Positions 1-8,355 are shown, numbered from the stretch's first letter. The stretch is 64,000 nt of DNA from Verrucomicrobiia bacterium (GCA_035765895.1 DASTWL010000011.1:1-64000); one strand, 5' to 3'. Numbers and translations: made by a program. The notes: generated by a model from the sequence alone, not told the origin.

Positions 1-81
1 GGCGTCATCGTAGCGTTTGGCTTGTGGCACCGGCGTCGCCGCAGTCGTGTGCTTGGGTTCAGCAGTCTTGAGCTTGTTCAT
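1..81 (-). CDS. N-terminal fragment of a gene cut by the window edge
   Basis: Reading leftward from an ATG at 81, 27 codons stay open to the window edge (MNKLKTAEPKHTTAATPVPQ, then AKRYDDA). The start is Lys/Thr/Pro/Ala rich and shows no signal peptide. No clear Shine-Dalgarno sequence precedes the ATG. Too little is visible to assign a family, and the call rests only on an open frame with a plausible start. Confidence 0.3.
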   Translation of the reverse strand, partial: MNKLKTAEPKHTTAATPVPQAKRYDDA

Positions 82-295
82 GTGCGCTTTCTGTTAGCGC
101 ACCGCCCCCAAGGTGTCCATCAAACCGGGTGAGGCCCAGGCCTCATGACAAACGGAACATCACCAGCGTGATCTCCGAAGAAAGAGGCAATCTGAATCGA
201 GATTCCAGTTGCGAACAAAAGCACTTTACTGCTCAGCCGGGCTTTCATCAATCATCTGTTAAAACTCATCACGCGCGGTGACATATTCTGTTACA
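82..295. other. Intergenic gap, nothing recognised
   Basis: Short spacer between the edge fragment and the SPFH gene, on which I see no gene, hairpin terminator or repeat. Confidence 0.5.
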
Positions 296-1369
296 TTACG
301 ACTTCAAAAACTCATCCAGCGCTGCCTTGGTCACGCGCCAGGTCGAGCCGATTTTTTTGCCCTTGAGATCGCCTTTTTCGAGCGTCGCCAGCACGTCGGC
401 TTCGGCAACGCCGAGAACCTGGGCGACTTCCGGAACGCCCATCAGTTCCGGAATGCCGCTGATGACGGGCGGCACGTTCGGAGCCGGGACCGCGGCGGGT
501 GTGGTTTGGGCGGCGCCCATGGCCGCCATCATTTGCTGGCCCATCGCGAGGCCGGCGCCCAATCCCGCGGCGGTGCTGGCCATGCCCGCGCCTTCGCCGC
601 CGCCTTTGCCCATGGCTTCGGCCATCTGGAACTTCACGTAATCGTTCAGGTTGCCAATGGCCGCCATGCTGGACCGTTTGTCGATGGCCTGCTCGACCTC
701 CGGCGGCACGGACACGTTCTCGACGATGAAACTGCCGAGTTCGATGCCGTATTTCGCCGCGATGGCGGGGTTGATGGCCGGCAGCAGCGCCTCGCCCAAT
801 TCGGCGTAGCGCGCCGCGACGTCGAGCACGGGCACCTTCGCCGAAGCCAGTGCGTCAGTGAACACGCTGACAATGCGGGAGCGCATCGTATCGGCGAATT
901 CATCAAGCCGGAAGTTGTCGTCCGTGCCGGCCACTTCCTTGAGGAACGTCTTCACGTCCACAACGTGGAAATCGTAGGTGCCGTAGGCGCGCGCGCGGAC
1001 GATGCCGAAATCGGGATCACGCAGCATGATGGGGTTCGCGGTGCCCCACTTGTTGCCGGTGAAGAGGCGCGTGTTGACGAAATACACGTCGGCCTTGAAC
1101 GGTGATTCGAGGCCGTATTTCCAGCCCTTGAGCGTGGAAAGGATCGGGATGTTGTCGGTGACCAGCGTGTGCTTGCCGGGGCCGAACGTGTCGCCGAACT
1201 GGCCAAGATAGATGAACTGCGCCGTCTGGCTTTCGCGGACGATGAGCTGCGCGCCGCGCTTGATTTCCTTGTCCTCGTCGGGGAAGCGCCACGAGATGGT
1301 GTCGCGCGAGTCGTCCTGCCACTGGATGATTTCCAGGAACTGCGTTTTGAGATAATCCATCAGGCCCAT
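296..1369 (-). CDS. SPFH/Band-7 protein with C-terminal excisionase-type HTH
   Basis: 357 aa. Residues about 1-240 match the SPFH family often named 'virion core protein' (YdjI-like): a soluble N-terminus, the stretch IIVRESQ-like 'LIVRESQTAQFIYLGQFGDT', then the Band-7 fold ending near 'SVPPEVEQAIDKRSSMAAIG'. Residues about 250-300 are a Gly/Ala/Met-rich low-complexity linker (MGQQMMAAMGAAQ). Many relatives end in a zinc ribbon; here residues about 310-357 instead read as a small helix-turn-helix of the excisionase/MerR type (GVPEVAQVLGVAEADVLATL, then KGDLKGKKIGSTWRVTKAALDEFL). Family proteins are thought to form membrane-associated or cytosolic oligomeric scaffolds; the precise role is unknown. 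The ATG at 1369 is preceded on its strand by GAAGGAAATC, a good ribosome site. It is transcribed alone, away from the 1.4-2.4 kb gap. Confidence 0.85.
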   Translation of the reverse strand: MGLMDYLKTQFLEIIQWQDDSRDTISWRFPDEDKEIKRGAQLIVRESQTAQFIYLGQFGDTFGPGKHTLVTDNIPILSTLKGWKYGLESPFKADVYFVNTRLFTGNKWGTANPIMLRDPDFGIVRARAYGTYDFHVVDVKTFLKEVAGTDDNFRLDEFADTMRSRIVSVFTDALASAKVPVLDVAARYAELGEALLPAINPAIAAKYGIELGSFIVENVSVPPEVEQAIDKRSSMAAIGNLNDYVKFQMAEAMGKGGGEGAGMASTAAGLGAGLAMGQQMMAAMGAAQTTPAAVPAPNVPPVISGIPELMGVPEVAQVLGVAEADVLATLEKGDLKGKKIGSTWRVTKAALDEFLKS

Positions 1370-1643
1370 GATGATTTCCTTCGGTTGTGCGGTTGAACGT
1401 TGGCGGAATCATCCGCGAATCGGCGGCCGGCGAAAGTATAAAGTTATGGGGCAATTGTAGCCCGGCGCGCGCGCTTCGGTGCGACACCAACTGACATGTT
1501 GCTAATTGTGCTCGTTCCTTGACGCAAATCAATTTCGGGCGCGGCGGAACCGGGTATCTGTGCTGGTGCAAGACGATCTATGCGATCGCGGGCGCCGCCT
1601 GAAAAAAGCGTCTGAACCACGCCACGAACCCCGCGAATCGCGC

Positions 1644-1671
1644 GCCGCCCCGGATTCCGGGGCGGCTTTTT
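1644..1671 (+). terminator. Rho-independent terminator, no obvious upstream gene
   Basis: GCCGCCCCGGA / TCCGGGGCGGC forms an 11-bp perfect stem (effectively 9 bp with a GATTC loop) followed by TTTTTG on the plus strand. The only plus-strand material upstream is the 270-bp spacer behind the divergent SPFH gene, so it may end an untranslated RNA. The opposite strand has no T-run. Confidence 0.7.
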
Positions 1672-1984
1672 GTTTCTGCGGGCAGAACAGCACGATGATG
1701 CACGAAGTTCGCCAAGCGTCCGGGGGCGCGCCAGCCCTCTGACGCTTTGGGCGGCGGGACGATGAAACCGAAAATGACGCCAAATACGCGAACGGGATTT
1801 TGGTTTTATTTACGCATGGTTTGCGGTTCGAATGAATGGCGCGGATTTGATGCAACGTCTTCAGCGTTGATGAATGGGTGGCGACGATTTCCCAGTGTGG
1901 CCCGCCGCCCGTCAGGCTTGGGCCGCGGCCAACTTGGGGCAGAGGGATGGAATGCTGTTGGGATTTGCGGATGCGGCCGCCGTT

Positions 1985-2171
1985 GTGCCGGAGGCACGAT
2001 CGAGATTAGCCAGACACGAAGTGTCTGGTTGAGTCGGAACAGGATTCACGTCCCGGAGGGACGATGGAAATGTTGTGCCAATGTTCCACCGTCCTTTCAG
2101 GACGAGATGATTTTTTGGGCGCGCTACCAGCCACAATGTGGCTGGCTAATTTCCGATTGTCCCTTCGGGAC
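1985..2171. repeat. Row of six short hairpins with 3-nt loops
   Basis: Six perfect palindromes, each a 5-8 bp stem around a 3-nt loop: 1985-1997 (GTGCC GGA GGCAC), 2010-2028 (CCAGACAC GAA GTGTCTGG), 2049-2063 (CGTCCC GGA GGGACG), 2090-2104 (CGTCCT TTC AGGACG), 2127-2145 (CCAGCCAC AAT GTGGCTGG), 2159-2171 (GTCCC TTC GGGAC). The same stem/3-nt-loop design recurs in the element inside nrdA. It resembles REP-type palindromic repeats. Confidence 0.75.
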
Positions 2172-2200
2172 GAAGCGGAGCGCTGTCAGGAGCGCAATAG

Positions 2201-2280
2201 GGTGGGGCGAGTGTCCCCACGAGGCGGGGCGAACGCGTAAAGATGGATCAACGACGGCGCGCGAGGACGCTCGCCCCACC
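2201..2280. repeat. 16-bp inverted repeat
   Basis: GGTGGGGCGAGTGTCC (2201-2216) and GGACGCTCGCCCCACC (2265-2280) are inverted copies with one mismatch, 48 bp apart. They follow directly on the hairpin row and may be arms of another small palindromic element. Confidence 0.6.
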
Positions 2281-2421
2281 GAAAATGCCGCCCGCCTGGT
2301 GATGATTCCACCGCCCATCATCCAACGGATTCTTTTTCCCGTGATCCTCTTCCTGGGAACACTGCTCGGCAAATACCATGGAACGAACTGGCCGGGCTGC
2401 CCCGCCCGCTGCACCGGCGTT

Positions 2422-2449
2422 TGACCTTCCCCCCGACATTTAGGCCGGG
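2422..2449. repeat. Left terminal inverted repeat of the IS3 element
   Basis: Starts TGACCTTCCCCC and ends TTTAGGCCGGG. It overlaps the stop codon of the transposase orfB (2440-2442). Confidence 0.85.
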
Positions 2450-3276
2450 CTGAGCGAGAAGATTATGGATTGAGGTTGATGGTTTCGGTGTGAGGAAGCA
2501 AATCGATTTGGTGGTATGCGGCCGAGGCTGCTATGAGGACGGATTTGGTTGTATTCTTGGCGCCAGCGTTCGATGAGGAGGCGGGCTTCATTTAAGGTGG
2601 TGAACCAGTGTCCGTTGAGGCATTCATTACGGAACTTGCCGTTGAAGCTTTCGATGAAAGCGTTCTGCGTGGGCTTGCCTGGGGTGGTGAAGTTTAATTT
2701 TACGCCGTGTTTCTGGGCCCAGTCGTGGAGGATTTTGCCGGTGAACTCTGGCCCATTGTCCACGGTGATGGCCCGTGGCAGGCCATGAGCTTTGGCCAGC
2801 TGTTCCAGCACCCTGATGACCCCGTGACCGCCGATGCTGTGATCCGTCCAAAGGGCTGGGCACTGGCGGGTGAAGTCATCCACGATGGTCAGCGTGCGGA
2901 ACCGGCGGCCATTGGCGAGTTGGTCATGGATGAAGTCCATGCTCCAGCGTTCGTTGGGTCGGGTGGCGGATGGCAGGGGCACCCGGAGCACGGCGGGGAG
3001 TTTCTTGCGGTGTTTGCGACGCAAGGAAAGCTGTTCTTCCCGATAGAGCCGTTCAGTGCGCTTGTGATTGATGACCACGCCTTCAGCGCGCAGCACATCA
3101 TGGAGCATCATCGGGCAGCCCCAGCGAGGATGTTCTGCCGCCAGCTCTTTGAGCCGGTTACGCTCGGTCGTGTCGTTTTTGGGCTGGGGTTGATATTGCA
3201 GGCTGGAACGGTTCCAGCCGGTGAGGCGGCAGGTGCGACGTTGGGATAGCCCAAAGCTCTGGATGGCGTCAGTCAT
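2440..3276 (-). CDS. IS3-family transposase OrfB (DDE integrase domain)
   Basis: 278 aa. The N-terminal half carries the HTH_21-like region ending in 'RPNERWSMDFIHDQL', followed by an rve integrase core. The DDE triad is visible: Asp in 'WSMDFIHD', Asp in 'ITVDNGPEF', Glu in 'NAFIESFNGKFRNECL'. It catalyses strand transfer of the element. In the IS3 family OrfB is made mainly as an OrfAB fusion. Here the minus-1 frame from the A6G site (3306-3312) runs without a stop through VLTPKARRSA into the ATG at 3276, so the fusion is encoded. The ATG start alone would make free OrfB. Confidence 0.92.
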   Translation of the reverse strand: MTDAIQSFGLSQRRTCRLTGWNRSSLQYQPQPKNDTTERNRLKELAAEHPRWGCPMMLHDVLRAEGVVINHKRTERLYREEQLSLRRKHRKKLPAVLRVPLPSATRPNERWSMDFIHDQLANGRRFRTLTIVDDFTRQCPALWTDHSIGGHGVIRVLEQLAKAHGLPRAITVDNGPEFTGKILHDWAQKHGVKLNFTTPGKPTQNAFIESFNGKFRNECLNGHWFTTLNEARLLIERWRQEYNQIRPHSSLGRIPPNRFASSHRNHQPQSIIFSLSPA

Positions 3277-3299
3277 GGCGGAGCGGCGAGCTTTGGGCG

Positions 3300-3599
3300 T
3301 TAGAACTTTTTTGCGAGGAGATCCTTGAGGACCATCATGTCGAGCGCCTGGTCAGCCACGAGCTTCTTGAGCTTGCGGTTTTCGTCCTCCATAAGGCGGA
3401 GGCGCTTGGCTTCGCTAACTTCAAGGCCGCCGAACTTGTGCCGCCACTTGTAGAAGGTGGCTTGGCTGACACCGTGCCGACGGCAGAGATCGGCGACGGA
3501 AGCGCCGGCTTGATGTTCTTTGAGGAGTTGAATGATCTGTTCTTCGGTATGTCGTGTTTTCATGTTGAGCTTTGTGCCGCATTCGCGGCTCATTCTCAA
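3300..3599 (-). CDS. IS3-family transposase OrfA (HTH)
   Basis: 99 aa. It contains a helix-turn-helix (about residues 15-60, 'EEQIIQLLKEHQAGASVADL', 'GVSQATFYKWRHKFGGLEVS') and a leucine-zipper-like tail (MEDENRKLKKLVADQALDMM) typical of IS407-group OrfA, which binds the terminal repeats. M13 (KTRHTEEQII) is an equally plausible start. It ends at GCA AAA AAG TTC TAA, where A AAA AAG is the minus-1 slip heptamer. Confidence 0.9.
   Translation of the reverse strand: MRMSRECGTKLNMKTRHTEEQIIQLLKEHQAGASVADLCRRHGVSQATFYKWRHKFGGLEVSEAKRLRLMEDENRKLKKLVADQALDMMVLKDLLAKKF
3306..3312 (-). promoter_or_regulatory. Programmed -1 frameshift site (A6G) in the IS3 element
   Basis: The minus strand reads A AAA AAG two codons before the orfA stop. 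Slipping one base back continues in the orfB frame with no stop. A6G is the classic slip heptamer in many IS3-family members. Confidence 0.75.
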
Positions 3600-3605
3600 C
3601 TCATA

Positions 3606-3632
3606 CCCGGCCTAAAGTCAGGGGGAAGGTCA
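3606..3632. repeat. Right terminal inverted repeat of the IS3 element
   Basis: Read on the minus strand it starts TGACCTTCCCCC and ends TTTAGGCCGGG, pairing with 2422-2449. Its terminal TGA supplies the stop codon of the truncated ApeA-like gene. Confidence 0.85.
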
Positions 3633-3950
3633 CCAGGATTCAACAGACTGTCCAACTATTGCGATCAAAGGGTGAAATTCATACGAAGCGAGACCGCCAG
3701 ATTTGCTCACTCCGGGATTTGAACAACAGAAGAGTGAGATAGGACTGTCATCCTTGTCGCGTCCCTGAAGAACGTCTGGGAAGTCCGTGCGCTTAACTTC
3801 TTTCAGAATTTCAGCTACCCCGTAGGATTGCGCGATTTTTACTTCGAGTCGCAGCCCCTTCTCCGGACTGTAGTGGAGGACACCAAAATGCTCTGGCTTT
3901 TCAGTTCCAAAAATCCACCAGCGTCCTTCAAAAGTTCTCGACTCTTTCAC
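3630..3950 (-). pseudogene. ApeA-like anti-phage gene, N-terminal remnant cut by the IS
   Basis: Residues 1-106 resemble the N-terminal beta-rich domain of ApeA proteins: 'FEGRWWIFG', 'FGVLHYSPEKGLRLEV', then 'DVLQGRDKDDSPISLFCC'. Complete ApeA proteins continue for several hundred residues into a HEPN RNase domain, which is absent. The IS end lies at 3632 and its terminal TGA forms the stop directly after 'VGQSVESW'. Nothing on the far side of the IS (below 2422) continues the protein, so the 3' part has been deleted. The proposed start is GTG at 3950, 9 bp after the carB stop, with no clear ribosome site. Family assignment is from remembered motif pattern and moderately sure. Confidence 0.5.
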
Positions 3951-3959
3951 TGAAAGGTT

Positions 3960-5465
3960 TCAATTCTTCACCCCCGCCAACTCCTCCTCAAAATCCACAA
4001 TCTCTTTGATCTGCACCAGAAACCAGCGGTCGATTTTGGTGAGGTTGAAAATCTCCTCGATGGTGAAGCCGGCGCGCAGGGCGTGGCGGATGAAGAAGAT
4101 GCGTTCGGCGTTGGGCACGCTCAGTTTGCGGCTGATGACGTCGCGCGGGAGGATATCGCGGTCGCCGTAAAGTTCGGTGCCGATGCGCCAGGGTTTGCCG
4201 TCGCCGCCCAGGCCGCTGCGGCCAATCTCCAGCGAGCGCAGGCATTTTTGCAGGCTTTCCTTGAACGTGCGCCCGATGGCCATGGCTTCGCCGACGCTTT
4301 TCATCTGCGTGGTGAGCGTGGGATCGGCTTGCGGGAATTTCTCGAAGGCAAAGCGCGGGATCTTCGTGACGACGTAGTCAATGCTCGGCTCGAAGCTCGC
4401 CGGCGTTTCGCGCGTGATGTCGTTCTTGAGTTCGTCGAGCAGATAGCCGACGGCGAGTTTGGCGGCGATTTTCGCGATGGGAAAGCCGGTGGCCTTGGAC
4501 GCCAGCGCCGAGCTGCGGCTGACGCGCGGGTTCATCTCGATGATGACCATGCGTCCGGTGTCGGGGCTGACGCCGAACTGGATGTTCGAGCCGCCGGTTT
4601 CGACGCCGACGGCGCGGATCACGGCGAAGCTTTGGTCGCGCATGATCTGGTATTCCTTGTCGGTGAGCGTCTGGATGGGCGCGACGGTGATGGAATCGCC
4701 GGTGTGGACGCCCATCGGGTCGAAGTTCTCGATGGAGCAGATGATGACGCAGTTGTCGGCCTTGTCGCGCATGACTTCCATCTCGTATTCCTTCCAGCCG
4801 AGGAGGGATTCTTCGATGAGAATTTCGTTCACGGGCGAAAGCTCGATGCCGCGTTTGGCGATCTCTTCGAATTCGTCGCGATTGTAGCCAATGCCGCCGC
4901 CGGTGCCGCCGAGCGTGAACGCGGGACGAATGATGAGCGGAAAGCGTCCGATCTTTTCGGCGATGGCGCGGGCTTCATCCATGTTGTGTGCGACACCGGA
5001 AATCGGCACGTCGAGTCCGATGCTCAACATGAGTTCCTTGAACGCAAAGCGATCTTCGCCTTTGTGAATGGCCTCGGGCTTGGCGCCGATCATCTCGACG
5101 TCGTGCCGGGTGAGGGCGCCGTTTTTGTGCAGGGCCATGGAGGTGTTCAACGCCGTCTGGCCGCCGAGCGTCGGGAGCAAAACGAGTTTGCCCTGGGCGC
5201 CGATGCGTTTCATCTCCTCCTTCTCGCGCAGAATGATTTTTTCCACCGCCTCGGGCGTGATGGGTTCGATGTAGGTGCGGTCGGCGAACTCCGGGTCGGT
5301 CATGATGGTGGCCGGGGTGGAGTTCACGAGAATGACGCGGTAGCCTTCTTCCTTGAGGGCTTTGCACGCCTGGGTGCCGGAGTAATCAAACTCGCACGCC
5401 TGGCCGATGATGATCGGGCCGGCGCCGATGATGAGGACGCTGTGGATGTCGGTTCTTTTTGGCAT
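3960..5465 (-). CDS. carB: Carbamoyl-phosphate synthase large subunit, N-terminal half only
   Basis: 501 aa from the ATG at 5465, where the protein begins [20 protein letters not shown] exactly as CarB does; an in-frame extension upstream is intergenic. It covers the carboxyphosphate synthetase domain (pre-ATP-grasp, then ATP-grasp with '[15 protein letters not shown]', '[20 protein letters not shown]') and the beginning of the oligomerisation domain ('[19 protein letters not shown]'), then stops after AGVKN. Full CarB is about 1070 aa; the second ATP-grasp half and the allosteric domain are missing. Split carB genes are known in Aquifex and some archaea, so this may be a genuine CarB1 whose partner lies elsewhere. 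Alternatively the 3' half was lost together with the ApeA gene and IS insertion next door. The reaction is ATP plus bicarbonate plus ammonia to carbamoyl phosphate for pyrimidine and arginine synthesis. Confidence 0.9.
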   Translation of the reverse strand: MPKRTDIHSVLIIGAGPIIIGQACEFDYSGTQACKALKEEGYRVILVNSTPATIMTDPEFADRTYIEPITPEAVEKIILREKEEMKRIGAQGKLVLLPTLGGQTALNTSMALHKNGALTRHDVEMIGAKPEAIHKGEDRFAFKELMLSIGLDVPISGVAHNMDEARAIAEKIGRFPLIIRPAFTLGGTGGGIGYNRDEFEEIAKRGIELSPVNEILIEESLLGWKEYEMEVMRDKADNCVIICSIENFDPMGVHTGDSITVAPIQTLTDKEYQIMRDQSFAVIRAVGVETGGSNIQFGVSPDTGRMVIIEMNPRVSRSSALASKATGFPIAKIAAKLAVGYLLDELKNDITRETPASFEPSIDYVVTKIPRFAFEKFPQADPTLTTQMKSVGEAMAIGRTFKESLQKCLRSLEIGRSGLGGDGKPWRIGTELYGDRDILPRDVISRKLSVPNAERIFFIRHALRAGFTIEEIFNLTKIDRWFLVQIKEIVDFEEELAGVKN

Positions 5466-5512
5466 CTGGAAACTTTTTTGATTCCGGGCGCTGAATTCCG
5501 ATTTCACGTGCG

Positions 5513-5548
5513 GCGGCTGGGGACAGCCGCGCTCCGGAACAGGAGCGC
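5513..5548. repeat. Double hairpin of the leuS-type repeat family
   Basis: GCGGCTG GGGA CAGCCGC (5513-5530) is followed by GCGCTCC GGAACA GGAGCGC (5529-5548). The stretch 5513-5535 matches an arm of the element inside leuS (39031-39101) with only two or three differences. It lies in the divergent spacer between carB and the TPR gene. Confidence 0.7.
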
Positions 5549-5659
5549 CGAAACCGGGCGGCAAATTAACGGCCGGCGGCGGCGGTGTCAGCAGTTTTCC
5601 CCGTTCACTGTTGAATTTCACTTCTTCCTTTGGCCGGGACGCTGGATTAAAGTTCCACC

Positions 5660-8308
5660 ATGTGTTGTCGCGTGCGTTGTTTGCTGGGGTTGCTGGTCCT
5701 GTTGACCGGCGGGATGGCCCTGCGCGCAGCCCCTTCGCCGGCCGAAACCAAGGCCTTCAATGCCGCCGCACTCTCCTTCCAGGGCGGCTGGTGGGAACGG
5801 GCCAGCAACGAGCTGGACGACTTCACCCAGCATTTCCCGCAATCCGAACTGCTGCCCAAAGCGGTCCTGTTGAGGGCCCAGGCGCGCATCAACCTCAAGG
5901 ATTTTGACGGCGCGATCGAATTGCTGCAGGCGCATCAGGCCGCCGCCGGGCCGCTGGCGGACGATTATCTGTTCTGGCTGGCGGAGGCGCATTTCCAGAA
6001 GGGAGAGCTGGCGGCGGCCGCCGACCTGTTCAGCCAGTTCGCGCGAACGTATGCCAAATCGCCCCGCCTGCTGGAAGCGGTGGTCACCGAGGCGGCGGCG
6101 CGCGCACGGCTGGAACAGTGGCCGCAGGTGGGCGAGCTGCTGGGCGGCGCGGACAGCGCGTTCCGCCGGCTGGCGCCCAATTCCCCCGGCGCGTTGTCAG
6201 CCATTCAAGGCTGGTTGCTGCTGGGCGAGTCCCTGTTTCGGCAGGGCCGTTATGCCGACGCCGAAAAAGCCCTGGCGCCACTGACCGAGGCGCGACTGGC
6301 CGACACGCAGGCGTGGAAGCGCGACTACTTGCTGGCGCAGATTCAGCGCGCGGCCGGTCATCTGGATGAGGCGCTGGCCACGGCGCGCAACCTGACGAAG
6401 CTGACGAACCAGCCGTCCATGATGGCCGAAGGCGTGGCATTGCAGGCCAAAATCCTCGAAGACCAGGGGCAGGTGACGAACGCCATTGCCGTCTGGCAGT
6501 TGAATGTCACGGCGAACGTGCCGGTCGAGCGCCAGCGGGAGGCGTTGCTGCGCGTGAGCGATTTGTGGCTGACGCAAAGCCGCATCGGGGATGCGTTGCA
6601 GACGCTCGGCACCTTTCTGAACACCGCCACGAACTCCCCCGCGGCCGACATTGCCTGGCTGGCCATGGGCGAATTGCGGCTGCGGCGGTATCTGCTGACG
6701 AATGCCCCGACAGGAACCAACGTCACGGCCGGTGCCGCCACGAATCTCGTGGCCGACGCGTTGCAGGCGTTTGACACCCTGCTGACGAAATTTCCCGGCA
6801 CGTCGCTGGCGGGGCGGGCACAGTTCGGGCGCGGCTGGTGTTTCTGGTTTGAGCAACGGCCCGCAGACGCCGCCGCAGCGTTTGGCGCGGCTGTCAACGC
6901 GTTGCCGGCGTCCTATGAACGCAGCATGGCGCAGTTCAAGCTGGCGGACGCGTTGCTCGCGGAGAACAACTTTGCCGGCGCGCTCACCAATTACGACGCC
7001 GTCGTGGCCAGCGGCGAGGCGTTGCCGGCCGTGCGCACCAACCTCGTCGAACGGGCGTTGTATCAGGCGCTGCGGGCGGCGACGCAGGGCGGCGACAGCG
7101 CGGCGGCCAATCGTGCGATGGCCCGTTTGCTGAATGATTTTCCGAACGGCTTCCTGGCGGAGCGCAGTCTGATCGCCTACGGCAACACCGTTTCGGGCAC
7201 GACCGATCCGGCGGAGGCCCGCACGGTGTTTGAAGCCTTCCTGCAAAAGCTGCCGGCCTCGGACATTGCGCCGGCGGTCCGGCTGGCCGTGGCGCGCACC
7301 TATGAGCAGGAGCGCGACTGGCCCAAGGCGGAGGCCGCCTACGCCACCTGGCTCGACGCGTATCCGGACAACCCGGCCCGGCCGCGCGCGGAATACTACC
7401 GCGCCCTCGCCACGGCGCGGTCGGGCGACGAAACGAACGCGCTGACGTTGTTCACCAACTACGTGGCGCGTTTCCCAACCAATGAGTTCGCCCCGCTCGC
7501 GCGCCTGTGGGTGGCGGACCATTACTGGCGGCAGGATGACTTTGTGAACGCGGAGCTGAATTACCAGCTGCTGTTCAAGACGCATCCGACTTCGGACCTG
7601 CGCTACGAGGCCCAGTTGATGGCGGGCCGGGCGGCGTTTGCGCGGCGGCCCGAGGAGGCGTTGAGTTACTTCACCAATCTGACGAGCGATCCCACGTGTC
7701 CGCCAGCCATTGATGCGCAGGCATTGTTCGCCACGGGTGACGTTTACATGTTGCTGCCGGCGGCCGACAACGCGCCGGTCCGGACGAATTATTTCGAGGC
7801 GGCGGCGCGCTTCAGCAAGGTGGCGCAGCGCTATCCCAATTCGCCCCTGGCCATCCTGGCCGAAGGCAAGGCGGGGGAGTGCTATCTGCAACTGGGCGGT
7901 GGCGATCCCGTGCAATACGAATACGCGAAGCGCGAGTTTCGCAAGGTGCTCGGGGCCGCGGGGGTGGATGTCGCCACGCGTTCGGATGCCGAAGTTGGCC
8001 TCGGGCTCGCCTTCGAGAGCCAGGCGCAGCAGGCGACCGGCACCAATCAAACGCAGCTCGCGCAACAGGCGCTCGACCATTATTTGAGCGTCGTTTACGG
8101 TTCGCTGCTCGGGCCGGGCGAAAAAGCCGATCCGCTCTGGGTCAAGGAAGCCGGACTCAAAGCGTTGCGCGTGGCCGAGTCGTTGCAGGCGTGGGATCAA
8201 ATCGTCAAGCTGTGCGACAAGCTGTCCGAACTGCTGCCGCCGTTGCGGCCGCAGCTGGAAAAGAAGCGGGCGCGGGCCGTTGAACTATCCGGCAAAAGTG
8301 CCGATTGA
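5660..8308 (+). CDS. Secreted tetratricopeptide-repeat protein
   Basis: 882 aa. A signal peptide is visible ([20 protein letters not shown], cleavage near residue 25). The rest is helical TPR/Sel1-like repeats with the BamD/YbgF flavour, e.g. '[20 protein letters not shown]', '[20 protein letters not shown]', '[20 protein letters not shown]'. Such proteins act in the periplasm or at the outer membrane as scaffolds for secretion, envelope assembly or cell division; which of these applies cannot be told. It is divergent from carB, and the A-type Fe-S carrier gene begins 47 bp after its stop. No enzymatic motif is seen. Confidence 0.8.
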   Translation: MCCRVRCLLGLLVLLTGGMALRAAPSPAETKAFNAAALSFQGGWWERASNELDDFTQHFPQSELLPKAVLLRAQARINLKDFDGAIELLQAHQAAAGPLADDYLFWLAEAHFQKGELAAAADLFSQFARTYAKSPRLLEAVVTEAAARARLEQWPQVGELLGGADSAFRRLAPNSPGALSAIQGWLLLGESLFRQGRYADAEKALAPLTEARLADTQAWKRDYLLAQIQRAAGHLDEALATARNLTKLTNQPSMMAEGVALQAKILEDQGQVTNAIAVWQLNVTANVPVERQREALLRVSDLWLTQSRIGDALQTLGTFLNTATNSPAADIAWLAMGELRLRRYLLTNAPTGTNVTAGAATNLVADALQAFDTLLTKFPGTSLAGRAQFGRGWCFWFEQRPADAAAAFGAAVNALPASYERSMAQFKLADALLAENNFAGALTNYDAVVASGEALPAVRTNLVERALYQALRAATQGGDSAAANRAMARLLNDFPNGFLAERSLIAYGNTVSGTTDPAEARTVFEAFLQKLPASDIAPAVRLAVARTYEQERDWPKAEAAYATWLDAYPDNPARPRAEYYRALATARSGDETNALTLFTNYVARFPTNEFAPLARLWVADHYWRQDDFVNAELNYQLLFKTHPTSDLRYEAQLMAGRAAFARRPEEALSYFTNLTSDPTCPPAIDAQALFATGDVYMLLPAADNAPVRTNYFEAAARFSKVAQRYPNSPLAILAEGKAGECYLQLGGGDPVQYEYAKREFRKVLGAAGVDVATRSDAEVGLGLAFESQAQQATGTNQTQLAQQALDHYLSVVYGSLLGPGEKADPLWVKEAGLKALRVAESLQAWDQIVKLCDKLSELLPPLRPQLEKKRARAVELSGKSAD

Positions 8309-8355
8309 GTTCATTGACACCCGCGCGCGGCGCGCTACGTTGCCTCAGGAAGTCA

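Larger units (their letters stand above)
1370..2421. other. 1-kb gene-free region with hairpins
   Basis: No frame here looks like protein: the longest open frames are rich in Arg/Trp/Cys and simply read through palindromes. It holds an orphan plus-strand terminator (1644-1671), six short hairpins (1985-2171) and a 16-bp inverted repeat (2201-2280). The IS3 element begins immediately after it. I read it as eroded intergenic or mobile-repeat DNA. Confidence 0.6.
2422..3632 (-). mobile_element. IS3-family insertion sequence (IS407-like), 1211 bp
   Basis: Terminal inverted repeats bound the element: left 2422-2449 starts TGACCTTCCCCC and ends TTTAGGCCGGG; right 3606-3632, read inward, starts with the same TGACCTTCCCCC and ends TTTAGGCCGGG, with one indel and about two mismatches. 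Both ends carry the TG...CA tips of the IS3 family. Inside are orfA and orfB on the minus strand, with an A6G slip site between them. The bases next to the ends (CGTT on the left, CCAG on the right) do not match, so no 3-5 bp target duplication is present. Both frames look intact, so the element may still be active. Confidence 0.9.

Noticed and set aside
1747-2424. 225-codon plus-strand open frame
   Set aside because: It reads straight through the hairpin row and has a composition (Arg/Trp/Cys/Gly) unlike any real protein here; the DNA structure explains the open frame.
5466-5621. 52-residue N-terminal extension of CarB
   Set aside because: CarB proteins begin at MPKRTD; the extension is Pro-rich and overlaps the double hairpin at 5513-5548.
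4083-5705. 540-codon plus-strand open frame opposite carB
   Set aside because: Antisense shadow of a high-GC gene; rich in Asp/Gly/Ala/His with no motif, while carB on the other strand is unambiguous.
6197-8200. 667-codon minus-strand open frame opposite the TPR gene
   Set aside because: Arg/Gly-rich antisense shadow; the TPR protein on the plus strand has a signal peptide and repeats.
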